Below, piece by piece: positions 12,593 through 21,048 of a stretch of 64,000 bases of DNA. Origin of the DNA: an uncultured Opitutia bacterium (GTDB lineage Bacteria; Verrucomicrobiota; Verrucomicrobiia; Opitutales; Opitutaceae). How positions within the stretch are numbered: the first letter of the stretch is position 1; every line of letters begins with the position of its first letter. Location: positions 62,001-126,000 of the forward strand of contig CAIRCN010000010.1 in the NCBI GenBank assembly GCA_903877135.1, written 5' to 3'. The notes beneath the pieces are model-generated. The model made no database searches. It saw only the letters and a program-made list of their open reading frames with translations, and had not been told where the DNA came from. The position numbers and the translations under genes were made by a program.

Positions 12593-13819
12593 CTACACCA
12601 CCCGCGCCCAAAGCACCTTGAGGTAGCGGCTTTCGAGGCAGTTGGAATAAACAGGATGATCCACGCCCGGTCCCGTGCGATCGAAGAACTGCAGGCGGCG
12701 GTTCTGTCGGTGCGCGGCCTTGATTACGTGCGCCTCAAAATCCTCTAGCGAGAGCAGCCCCGCGCACGAGCACGTCACGAAAATGCCGCCGAGCTTCACC
12801 AGTGAGATCGCGAGCAGGTTGAGGTCCTCGTATTTCTGGCGGCCTTCCCAGTTGCCAGCGGCGTCGCGCGTGAAGATGAACTTCGGCGGATCGAGCACGA
12901 CGACGTCCCACTTCTCCCCGTTCTGTTGCATCTGGCGCGCGTAGCCGAAGGCGTCGGCGTGCACGAACTTCAACCGCGCCTGGTTCAGGTTGGCGTTTCG
13001 CTTCGCCTGCGCGATGGCGGCCTCGTCGAGGTCCACGCTCGTCACCTCGGCCGCGCCGCCGGTGACCTTCGCATTGAGCGAGAAGCCGCCGGTGTAACAG
13101 CAGAGGTCGAGCACGCGGGCGTCCTTGGTGAACCGCGCGAGGGCGCGGCGGTTGTCGCGCTGGTCACAGAAAAATCCGGTCTTGTGCCCCTCGGCAAAAT
13201 CCACCTCGTAGCGCACGCCGTACTCGCGGATTTTCACCACGCGCGGTGCGGCAGCGTTGGTCTCGTTGAAGGCCGATGGCTTGATGCCCTCAAGGCTGCC
13301 GAGATCGTGATCGACATGGACGCGCGCGAACTTTGTGCCGGCCAGTTCGTGCAGCAGTGGCAGCCACTGCGGCAGCCGGTGCGCGATGCCGAGCGAGTAG
13401 ATTTCGCAGAACAGCGTGTCGCCGTAGCGGTCGATCGTCAGGCCGCTGAGCCCGTCGCCGTCGGAGTTGATGAGCCGGTAGGCGTCGGTCGTCTCGTCGA
13501 GCCTGAAGAGGTCGCGGCGCAGCGCGACGGCGCGGCGGAGGGCGGTGTCGAAATATGCCTCGGTGACCGGCTCCGTCGAGTGGCAGACGACGCGCAGTGG
13601 AATCTTCGCGCGCGGGTTGAAGAGCCCGCCACCGGTGAGATTGCCGTTCTTGTCGTAGACGTTGACGAAGTCGCCCGGCCGCGCGTCGGAAGAAACCTGT
13701 CCGAGCAGTCGCGGGAAAATGGCCGGCTGAAACGTGAAGTATTTCAACTGCGCCCACGGCTTCGGCCACGCGGAGCGGTCGAAGGCGATGACGGGTTTTT
13801 CTTCAGGCGCTTCATCCAT
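12593..13819 (-). CDS. Class I SAM-dependent rRNA methyltransferase, RlmI/RlmK-like
   Basis: Probable 23S rRNA cytosine-5 methyltransferase. About 408 residues: an N-terminal PUA-like part (PGDFVNVYDKNGNLTGGG), a central EEHEE-like region (LINSDGDGLSGLTIDRYGD), and a Rossmann methyltransferase domain with the SAM loop VLDLCCYTGGFSLNA and the catalytic motif VVLDPPKF. The start is uncertain: ATG at 13819 (MDEAPEE) gives the family-like N-terminus, while an in-frame ATG at 13921 would overlap the first base pairs of the divergent lyase gene and add an Arg/Lys-rich leader. The family is secure; the exact RNA target is inferred. Confidence 0.85.
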   Translation of the reverse strand: MDEAPEEKPVIAFDRSAWPKPWAQLKYFTFQPAIFPRLLGQVSSDARPGDFVNVYDKNGNLTGGGLFNPRAKIPLRVVCHSTEPVTEAYFDTALRRAVALRRDLFRLDETTDAYRLINSDGDGLSGLTIDRYGDTLFCEIYSLGIAHRLPQWLPLLHELAGTKFARVHVDHDLGSLEGIKPSAFNETNAAAPRVVKIREYGVRYEVDFAEGHKTGFFCDQRDNRRALARFTKDARVLDLCCYTGGFSLNAKVTGGAAEVTSVDLDEAAIAQAKRNANLNQARLKFVHADAFGYARQMQQNGEKWDVVVLDPPKFIFTRDAAGNWEGRQKYEDLNLLAISLVKLGGIFVTCSCAGLLSLEDFEAHVIKAAHRQNRRLQFFDRTGPGVDHPVYSNCLESRYLKVLWARVV

Positions 13820-13919
13820 GTGCAAGACATGGCGCGCGACCGCGCTGCTGGCAAGGTCGCGAACATTCACCGCGGGAAAGCTTGTCCGTGCCGCGCGTTT
13901 TCGTGTCTTCTTCGCCACC

Positions 13920-16256
13920 ATGCGCGTCATCCCGATCAACAGCGCGGAAGCTGTCTTCGAGCTGTTTTTCGACGAAAATCTTCGCGAGTTCGACCAATGG
14001 ACCTTCGACGCCCCCGGTGCCACCGGCGTCACCCGGGTTCCCGGTTGGGCTTTCATCACTTTCCAATGGACCCTGCCTGCGCCAGACGGGCTCGTGCTCC
14101 GGATGCACCGCGCCTACGCCGCGCTTGACTGCTCGGCCTACGACCGGCTGCTGATCTGCAACAACGTCCCCGAGGAGAGCCGCACCACGATCATCGCCGA
14201 GACCAATGTCGGCACGCTCCGCTACACGGGCGAACCCGCCGGCCCCACGCGTCACGAGGAACTGCTCGATCTCGCCGGCGCCACGCGGATCACAGCGCTC
14301 ACCGTCGAGGTGCGCAACCCCCACCCTCGCGCCGGTTCCGGCTGGCTGCTCTGGTTCGGCCTGCAGCACACCGACCGCCTGCCCGCCCACCTCGCCCAGT
14401 GGGCAGGCTACGACGAGTGCTGGGAAAAATACCTCCAGCCGCCGGACTTCGCCGCCAAGTTCGAGCCCGTCTACGGCCTCATGATCGACACCGCCGAGCT
14501 CGACGGCGTCCGGCGCGACTTCGGCGCCACGCCCGTAACCGACGAACTGCGTTTCGTCGCCGAGCGCGCCCGCCGGCAGCGGCCAGAGCGCATGATCGGG
14601 GAGAACCTGAATTTCTGGAGCGCCAACGTGTTTCGCCGCGAGCGCGACATCGGCAAAATGCTCTCGCTCCACGGTTCGTTCGCCGCACAGGCCGGCGTGC
14701 TCTGGCGCGACCCGGAGCTGTGCCGCCTCGCCGCGCGCTTTGCGATCAGCATGGTGCACTGCGACCATTGGGAGGACATTTTCTTTGCGCACCTTCGGGG
14801 CAGCACCTGGGACCAGCGCGGTTTCGTGCAGTCGATCGGCGCGTGGGACTGCGCCGTGATCCTGGACCTGTGCGGCGAGTGGTTCACCCCGCTCGGACGC
14901 GAACTCGTCCTGCGCCGCCTCGCCACCGAGGCGCACGGCGCGATGTGTCACGCCTCGTGGTGGTGGGAATACATGTATCACACCAACCAGATGGCGTGGA
15001 TTTCGCCGTCGCGCATCTACGCCCTGTTGGTGCTCGAGCGCCACATGCCGGCCCGCCATGAAAACTACCCGAAGCCCGACCACTCGCGCGTGGCGCCGCA
15101 CACCGATCTCGCTTGGCAAAATCTTGCGGAAAACATTACCAAAGCCCTCCTGCCCGACGGCGGTTACCTTGAGGGCGCGACCTATTTCACCTGGACCGCA
15201 CGCCAGGCGATCCTCGGCGCGCAGCTCTATGCCCGGGGACGCGGGCGCGACCCGCGGGAGTTCGTCTCACCCTCGCTCCAGAAAACCGGCCGGCTGGCGG
15301 AAATGCTTTATTCGACCGACGACGGCCAGGAGATGATCCTCATCTGCGACGCCGTGATGACGATCGGCGACGGCGTGGCGTTCCTCGCGTGGCTGCTGCC
15401 GCATTCACATTGGGTCACCATCCTGCGCAAACAGCTCAAGCGCGCCGGCGCCGCGCCGCTCCTGCTGGCGCTGCGCCTGGCCCGCGAGTTGCCGGCGCAG
15501 GGACCGGCGTTGGCACCGTTTCTCGAGATGCCCGACACCGGCATGATGTGCTCGGTCCGCAGGCTCGGCCCGGAGCTCGTGAAGTTGTTCATCATGGGCA
15601 ACAAGTCAGGCGGCGACCACCAGCACGAGGACAAGGGCCACTTCGTCCTCGAGTGCGCCGGCGACAGTTTTGCGTTCGACTTCGGCGTCGTCGATTACGC
15701 CAATCCCGTCACAGAACTTCTCAAGCAGTGCCAGCGCCACAACATGCTCACGCCATGGAGCGACGACGCGCGACCCAAGCCGAAGAACCCGATCTTCGCC
15801 GACATTAAACCGCACGGCGCGGGCGACGAAACCCGGTTCCGCGCCACGATGGACCTCGCCGCCGGCTGGGAAGGCTGGTTCGAGCGCTGGCAGCGCACCT
15901 GGGATTCGCCGACGCCCGACCGTTTCGTCATCACCGACGACTGGGCCGTCGCGCAGGGCAAGGGCGTAATCTTCCACTGGACCACTCATCTGCCGATGCG
16001 CCTCGCCGGGGACCGCGTGATCATCGAGGGCCGCCGCGCCACGGCGGAAATTCTGATTCCCCCGGGCGTCGAGGCGAAGATCGACCACCTGCCGCTGCAA
16101 GATCCGCGGCGCACAGCCGTCGAGCAGGACCGGCGCGACATCATCCAGTTCGGCTGGAAACTCGCTGAGACGCAGCCGCGCCTCACACTGCGCCAGCCGG
16201 GCAAATCCGGCGTGCTCCGCATCGTGGTGCACTTCTCCTTCAAAGTTCCCCAATGA
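13920..16256 (+). CDS. Heparinase II/III-like protein, copy 1
   Basis: A 778-residue protein whose C-terminal half matches the heparinase II/III-like fold: GGDHQHEDKGHFVLE (about residues 563-577) followed by DSFAFDFGVVDYANP, preceded by an alpha/alpha-toroid-like helical part (LPDGGYLEGATYFTW, HASWWWEYMYHTNQMAW). Enzymes of this fold are polysaccharide lyases acting on uronic-acid glycans. The N-terminal 170 residues form a separate beta-rich module opening PINSAEAVFE, also present in copy 2 at 18663. No signal peptide is visible, so a cytoplasmic location is likely unless export is non-classical. The gene heads a four-gene operon; its stop overlaps the next start by 4 nt. Substrate is unknown. 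Confidence 0.8.
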   Translation: MRVIPINSAEAVFELFFDENLREFDQWTFDAPGATGVTRVPGWAFITFQWTLPAPDGLVLRMHRAYAALDCSAYDRLLICNNVPEESRTTIIAETNVGTLRYTGEPAGPTRHEELLDLAGATRITALTVEVRNPHPRAGSGWLLWFGLQHTDRLPAHLAQWAGYDECWEKYLQPPDFAAKFEPVYGLMIDTAELDGVRRDFGATPVTDELRFVAERARRQRPERMIGENLNFWSANVFRRERDIGKMLSLHGSFAAQAGVLWRDPELCRLAARFAISMVHCDHWEDIFFAHLRGSTWDQRGFVQSIGAWDCAVILDLCGEWFTPLGRELVLRRLATEAHGAMCHASWWWEYMYHTNQMAWISPSRIYALLVLERHMPARHENYPKPDHSRVAPHTDLAWQNLAENITKALLPDGGYLEGATYFTWTARQAILGAQLYARGRGRDPREFVSPSLQKTGRLAEMLYSTDDGQEMILICDAVMTIGDGVAFLAWLLPHSHWVTILRKQLKRAGAAPLLLALRLARELPAQGPALAPFLEMPDTGMMCSVRRLGPELVKLFIMGNKSGGDHQHEDKGHFVLECAGDSFAFDFGVVDYANPVTELLKQCQRHNMLTPWSDDARPKPKNPIFADIKPHGAGDETRFRATMDLAAGWEGWFERWQRTWDSPTPDRFVITDDWAVAQGKGVIFHWTTHLPMRLAGDRVIIEGRRATAEILIPPGVEAKIDHLPLQDPRRTAVEQDRRDIIQFGWKLAETQPRLTLRQPGKSGVLRIVVHFSFKVPQ

Positions 16257-17062
16257 AATTCGGCCGGTGTCTTTCGCTCGCTCTGGCTGTCGCCGCCCTC
16301 AGCCCGGCGCCACGAACCCGGGCGGAATCCCCCGCGCCAGTGCTCGCTGAAGCGTGGCAGACGCTGTCTGACGGGTTTTACGACGACGCCATCCGGCAGT
16401 TCGCGGCAGCTGGCGATTCGCGCGAGTCACGGCTCGGCCGCGCGATGGCCCAGTGCAACCGCCCGCCTGTGACCACGTCGTCGCTCGGCGACGCACAGCG
16501 GCAGTTCGAAGAACTGGCCGCGGCCGACGACGACATCGGCCACGCTGCGCGTTACTTTCTCGGCCGGCTGCAGCAGTTGCACCCGATGACACCCGACCCA
16601 ACGGCAGCGGCGCGCACCTATGAGCGTCTCGTCGCCACCGGCGCCGACGATCGCTGGTGCCGGCTGGCGCTGGTGAAAATCGCCGTGCTGCGGCTCACTG
16701 TGCTGCCCTCGCCCAACGGTCTCGCCGCCCATCTCGCCACCGCCGAGCCGTTGCTCGCGCGCACCAACGACCCGGTCACACGCCGCGACCTGCACCTCGT
16801 GATTTCCGAGGTGCGGATGCACCACCAGCACTACGACGCCACCACGCTCGGGCACCTGCAGGCCGCGCTCAGCGAGCCGACATTGCCGGCGGATTTGCGT
16901 GCCGACCTGCTCGTCCAGACGGCGCAGGTCTCGCTCCAGCTCGGCGACCCGGCCGCCACGCGCGCCCACTACGGGCGTTTTCTGCGAGAGTTTCCGAAGG
17001 ACCGCCGGCACTACACAGTGCAGCAGGCGCTCGCCCGTCTCGGCGGGCCGTTGCCGCCATGA
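16253..17062 (+). CDS. Secreted TPR-like helical protein of the lyase operon
   Basis: Not recognised as a named family. The 269-residue product has a clear signal peptide (MKFGRCLSLALAVAALSPAP, cleavage near ARAES) and then repeated helix pairs of tetratricopeptide type: YDDAIRQFAAAGD, DAQRQFEELAAADDD, AARTYERLVATGAD, ATRAHYGRFLREFPKD. It overlaps the gene before by ATGA and the gene after by ATGA, so translation is probably coupled. Context suggests an exported accessory protein that scaffolds the adjacent solute-binding protein or lyases. Function beyond that is unknown. Confidence 0.7.
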   Translation: MKFGRCLSLALAVAALSPAPRTRAESPAPVLAEAWQTLSDGFYDDAIRQFAAAGDSRESRLGRAMAQCNRPPVTTSSLGDAQRQFEELAAADDDIGHAARYFLGRLQQLHPMTPDPTAAARTYERLVATGADDRWCRLALVKIAVLRLTVLPSPNGLAAHLATAEPLLARTNDPVTRRDLHLVISEVRMHHQHYDATTLGHLQAALSEPTLPADLRADLLVQTAQVSLQLGDPAATRAHYGRFLREFPKDRRHYTVQQALARLGGPLPP

Positions 17063-18666
17063 GCCGCCGGAGAATCTCCACCCTGGTCGCGCTGGCGCTG
17101 CTCGCCGCCGCCTACGCGCTGTCGGTCAGCCATGTGGCGCACTGGCGCGGCACCGGCCCGGCGGCGCACCCGCCGCAGGTCACGATCCGTTTCGCCCACT
17201 GGCAGCTAGAGGCGGGGATGCGCGAGGCGTTCGATCTGGTAGCCCGCCGCTACATGGAGCTGCACCCCGGGGTGCACGTCGAACAGTTCGCGGTGCCGGG
17301 GGCCGTTTACAAGCAGTGGCTCAACACCCAGCTCGCCGGCGGCACCGTGCCCGACCTCGTCTCGTTCAACTCCACCGACCTCACGCTGGTCGCGCAACTG
17401 CCGCGGCACTTCGAGGCCCTCACCCGCTGGCTGGAGGAACCGAATCCCTACAACGCCGGCACGCGCCTCGCCGGCGTGCCCTGGCGGCTGACCTTCATCG
17501 ACGGCGGGCGTAACCGCTCCACCTACCTCGACCAATACCGCAATTACTACGCCGTCGGCCTGTGCACGCACACCATGCGGATCTTTTACAACCGCGACCT
17601 GCTGCGCGCCATCACGGGCCGCGATGCGCCGCCGCAGAATCTCCGCGAGTGGCTGGAGCTGGGCAAAAAAGTGCGCGCCCACCGCCCGGGCCTGCAGGCC
17701 GTCGCCGGCGCACGGGAAAACACGCTCTGGCTGATGCCCACGTTTGTGAACCAGGCGATGTCCCGCTGGCTGCTGGCCAGCGACTGCGCGCTGCGTTTCT
17801 CGACCACGTCCTGCGATTTCTTCGGCGACGTGCTACTCGGCCGGTGGAGCCTGCGCTCGCCGGAAATGCAGCAAGCCCTGCGTCTCGCCCGGGCCTTCGG
17901 CGGCGAGATGCCCCCGGGCTTCCTCCAGGTGGACCGCGACAGCGCGCTGCAGGCGTTCCTGCGCGGTGACGCGTTTTCGATCCCGGCTGGCACCTGGGAT
18001 TATCCGACCATGCGCGCCCAGGCGGCGTTCCCCATCGGTGCGTTCCGCCTGCCCATGCCCGCGGCCGACGATCTCGAGTTTGGCGGCTTCGTCCTCCTGC
18101 CAGTGGCGGACGGCAACTTGTCCACCGCGATGCCGTTCTACCTCGCGAAGCAAAGCCGCCACAAGGCCGAGGCCCTCGACTTTCTGCGCTTCGTGACTGG
18201 GCTGGAGGGCAACCGACTCTTTTCGCACGCCAGCCACTGGATGCCGTCGATCGAGGGTGCCGAGATCGACGCCGAATTGGAACCCTTCAAACAAACGCTG
18301 GGCGGTTACAACGTCATCGACGTGCAGAATGGCCCCTCCGTGCTCACCGGGCCCGGGGCGGACTACACCCGCCTGCTCGAGACCAACCTCCACCTCCTCT
18401 ACGCGCCCAACGGCGGTGTCGAGGCGTTCACCCGCGCCATCGAGGGACGGTTTCGTGACACCGTGCGCTCCGACCTGCAAAAGCAGCTCCACGTCCAACT
18501 CGAGAATCTGCGCCGCCGCGACCTCGCGCTCGGGGCGCTGGAGTTTCTCGACGCCGGCGAACGCGCCGAGGCCGGCCGGCAGCTCTCCGGCCAGCACCTC
18601 GTCGAAACCCAGGCGTGCCTGCTGGCCGGCACGCTGACCGACACTGCGCCGCAATCACTCCCATGA
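17059..18666 (+). CDS. Extracellular solute-binding protein (ABC sugar-type)
   Basis: Family 1 extracellular solute-binding protein for carbohydrate uptake, 535 aa. After an N-terminal membrane segment (ISTLVALALLAAAYALSVSH) the binding-protein fold begins with VTIRFAHWQLEAGMREAFD and contains ELHPGVHVEQFAVPG, GTVPDLVSFN, THTMRIFYNRDLLR and DAFSIPAGTWDYPTM. It is longer than the usual 400-450 residues because of a charged helical C-terminal extension (residues about 455-535). No lipobox Cys is seen, so it may stay anchored by its N-terminal helix. No permease or ATPase gene accompanies it; the nearest genes are the two lyases and the TPR-like protein. Start ATG overlaps the previous stop by 4 nt. 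Confidence 0.85.
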   Translation: MSRRRISTLVALALLAAAYALSVSHVAHWRGTGPAAHPPQVTIRFAHWQLEAGMREAFDLVARRYMELHPGVHVEQFAVPGAVYKQWLNTQLAGGTVPDLVSFNSTDLTLVAQLPRHFEALTRWLEEPNPYNAGTRLAGVPWRLTFIDGGRNRSTYLDQYRNYYAVGLCTHTMRIFYNRDLLRAITGRDAPPQNLREWLELGKKVRAHRPGLQAVAGARENTLWLMPTFVNQAMSRWLLASDCALRFSTTSCDFFGDVLLGRWSLRSPEMQQALRLARAFGGEMPPGFLQVDRDSALQAFLRGDAFSIPAGTWDYPTMRAQAAFPIGAFRLPMPAADDLEFGGFVLLPVADGNLSTAMPFYLAKQSRHKAEALDFLRFVTGLEGNRLFSHASHWMPSIEGAEIDAELEPFKQTLGGYNVIDVQNGPSVLTGPGADYTRLLETNLHLLYAPNGGVEAFTRAIEGRFRDTVRSDLQKQLHVQLENLRRRDLALGALEFLDAGERAEAGRQLSGQHLVETQACLLAGTLTDTAPQSLP

Positions 18667-20987
18667 AACTCACCCCCATCAATAGCGCCGAGGCCGTCTT
18701 CGAGGCCTTTCACGACCCGCAGATCAGCGAACTCAGCCAGTGGACCGTCACCGCCGACGGCGTCACCGGCTTCAAGGTCTGGCAGAACTGGATCTGGGTG
18801 CAGTGGACTTGGCAGCAGCCCGCGCCCGACGGGCTCGTGGTGCGCTTCACCCGTGCGCTCGACCTCGATTGCTCGGTCTACGACCGCATCATCGTTTGCG
18901 TCGCCATCCCTGACGGCGGCACCATTACACTGCACGCCGAGACCGATGCCGGACCGCTCACGCGCCGCGGCGAACCGTTCGCCGCGACCAAACGCGAAGA
19001 GTGGCTGCCGCTCGATGGCGCGAGACGCGTGACAGCGCTAACCATCGAGGCGCATTTTCCCAGCAAGAACACTGGCACCGGCTGGATTTACTGGATGGCC
19101 CTCCAAAGCACTGCGCGCCTCCCGTCACATCTCGCCCAATGGCAAGGCTACGACGAATGCTGGGAAAAATACCTGCAGCCGGTGGAGTTCGAGCCCACGT
19201 TCAGACCTGCGCATGGCCTGCTTCTGGATGCCGACGAACTCGACGCCGTGCGCAAAGAGTTTGCGGATTCACCTATGGCTGGAGCTTTGCGCGAGGCCGC
19301 CGAAGACGCGACGGTGGTGCCGCCGGAGCGGCTCATCGGTCAATACGTCAATTTCTGGAATTCCAACTCTCTCCGCCGCGAGCGAGACCACGGCAAAGTC
19401 ATCACCATCCACGGTGCCAACGCCGCGCAGGCCGGCATGCTCTTTCGCGACAAGCGCCTCTGTCGCCTCGCTGCGCGCTTCGCCCTGAGCATCGCTCACT
19501 GCGAGCGTTGGGACGACAATTTCGTCTGCTACATGCCCGGCAGCACCTGGGAGCAGCGCGCCTTCATCCAGTCGGTGTGCGTGTTCGAGTGCTCGCTCAT
19601 CCTCGACCTCTGCGGCGAGTGGTTCACCGAGGTCGGCCGCCAGCTCATCCTGCGCCGCATCGCAGAAGAAGGCATCGGCAACCTCAATTTCAATATCTGG
19701 TGGTGGGAATATATTTTCCACTGCAATCAGATCGCGTGGTTCACCCCGGGCCGCATCCTCGGTTACCTTCTACTCGAGCGCACCATGCCGGCGCGCTGTG
19801 AAAATTATCCGCGCCCCTCACCTTCCCGTGTCGCCCCCTACACCGAACTCGCGATCAAGGATCTCATCGAAAATCTCGACCGCTGCCTTCTGCCCGACGG
19901 CGGCTACGTCGAGGGGCCGACCTATTTCACCTGGGTCGCGCGGCAGGCGTTCGTCGCGCTGCACCTCTACGCCCGCGCCCGCGGCCGACCGCTGCACGAA
20001 CTGATGCCGGCGCAGATGAAACAGACTGCGCTGATGGCCGAGGTGCTCTACTCGACCGACGACCGCCTCGACGTGATCCTGATTTGCGACGCGATGTATG
20101 CGTTTCCCGAGGCTCTGGCCCACCTCGCGGCGTTCATGCCCGACAGCCACTGGGTCACCATTTACCACAAGCAGCTCAGCCGCGCCGGCGCCTCGCCCTC
20201 GCTCCTCGCCATGGCGCTCTCGCGGAACATCCCGGCGGAAGGCCCGCCACTGCGCCCGTTCGTGGACATGCCGTCCACCGGCATGATGTGCTCCGTGCGC
20301 CGCCATCAGGGCGAACTGGTGAAGCTTTTTCTGATGGGCAACAAAGCCGGCGCCGGGCACACCCACGAGGACAAAGGCAGCTTCGTCCTCGAGTTTGCCG
20401 GCGACAGTTTCGCGATGGATTTTGGCGTGGTGGACTACAGCAACCCGCTCGTCCCGGAACTGAAAACCGCCCAGCGCCACAACATGCTAACCCCCTGGTC
20501 GCTCGGCGCGCGAGCCTGTCCCAGTAATCCGATCAACGCCGACATCCGCGCCGCCGGCCGCGGCGACGCGACCGCGTTTCACGCCACGATGGATGCCACC
20601 GCCGGCTGGGAAGGCTGGTTCACGAAATGGCAGCGCACCTGGGATTCGCCTACACCCGACACGCTGGTCATCACCGACGAGTGGGCCGTCGCGCAGGGCG
20701 AAGGCGCGGTGTTTCACTGGACCACCCCGGTGCCCATGCATCGCGAGGGCGACAGGATCATCGTCACTGGCCGTCGCGGGTGTGCTGAGATCACGATCCC
20801 GCCCGACACCGAGGCCATCCTCGAGGAACTGCCGCTGATGAATCCGGAACGTCGCGCCATCGACGAACTCCGCCGCGAACTGGTGCGCTTCGGTATTCGC
20901 CACGCCGACACCCAACCCCGCCTCACGATCCGCCAGCGCGGTTCCTCCGGGATGTTGCGGGTCGAAGTGCGCCTGCACCGGTTGTGA
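18663..20987 (+). CDS. Heparinase II/III-like protein, copy 2
   Basis: A 774-residue paralog of the protein at 13920, similar along its whole length: same PINSAEAVFE N-terminus, shared blocks GYDECWEKYLQP, LPDGGY.EG.TYFTW, DMPSTGMMCSVRR, and the lyase motif HTHEDKGSFVLE at the same residue position (about 563), then DSFAMDFGVVDYSNP. Differences are spread evenly, indicating an old duplication rather than a recent copy. No signal peptide. It overlaps the binding-protein stop by 4 nt (ATGA). Two different but related lyases in one operon suggest two linkages or two steps of one glycan. The reaction itself is inferred from fold only. Confidence 0.8.
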   Translation: MKLTPINSAEAVFEAFHDPQISELSQWTVTADGVTGFKVWQNWIWVQWTWQQPAPDGLVVRFTRALDLDCSVYDRIIVCVAIPDGGTITLHAETDAGPLTRRGEPFAATKREEWLPLDGARRVTALTIEAHFPSKNTGTGWIYWMALQSTARLPSHLAQWQGYDECWEKYLQPVEFEPTFRPAHGLLLDADELDAVRKEFADSPMAGALREAAEDATVVPPERLIGQYVNFWNSNSLRRERDHGKVITIHGANAAQAGMLFRDKRLCRLAARFALSIAHCERWDDNFVCYMPGSTWEQRAFIQSVCVFECSLILDLCGEWFTEVGRQLILRRIAEEGIGNLNFNIWWWEYIFHCNQIAWFTPGRILGYLLLERTMPARCENYPRPSPSRVAPYTELAIKDLIENLDRCLLPDGGYVEGPTYFTWVARQAFVALHLYARARGRPLHELMPAQMKQTALMAEVLYSTDDRLDVILICDAMYAFPEALAHLAAFMPDSHWVTIYHKQLSRAGASPSLLAMALSRNIPAEGPPLRPFVDMPSTGMMCSVRRHQGELVKLFLMGNKAGAGHTHEDKGSFVLEFAGDSFAMDFGVVDYSNPLVPELKTAQRHNMLTPWSLGARACPSNPINADIRAAGRGDATAFHATMDATAGWEGWFTKWQRTWDSPTPDTLVITDEWAVAQGEGAVFHWTTPVPMHREGDRIIVTGRRGCAEITIPPDTEAILEELPLMNPERRAIDELRRELVRFGIRHADTQPRLTIRQRGSSGMLRVEVRLHRL

Positions 20988-20990
20988 ATG

Positions 20991-21020
20991 AAAAAGGCCG
21001 ACCGGAATCCGGTCGGCCTT
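20991..21020 (-). terminator. Rho-independent terminator after the phosphorylase gene
   Basis: A 12-bp perfect stem (AAGGCCGACCGG, then CCGGTCGGCCTT, 20994-21020) with a 3-nt loop. On the minus strand it ends in a T tract (A run at 20991-20995 on the plus strand), placing it 28 nt beyond the stop of the minus-strand phosphorylase. It also lies just beyond the plus-strand lyase operon and may stop that transcript less efficiently, since no T run follows on that side. Confidence 0.8.
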
Positions 21021-21048
21021 GGCAGAAGTAACGGGAGCCTCGCGGTGT

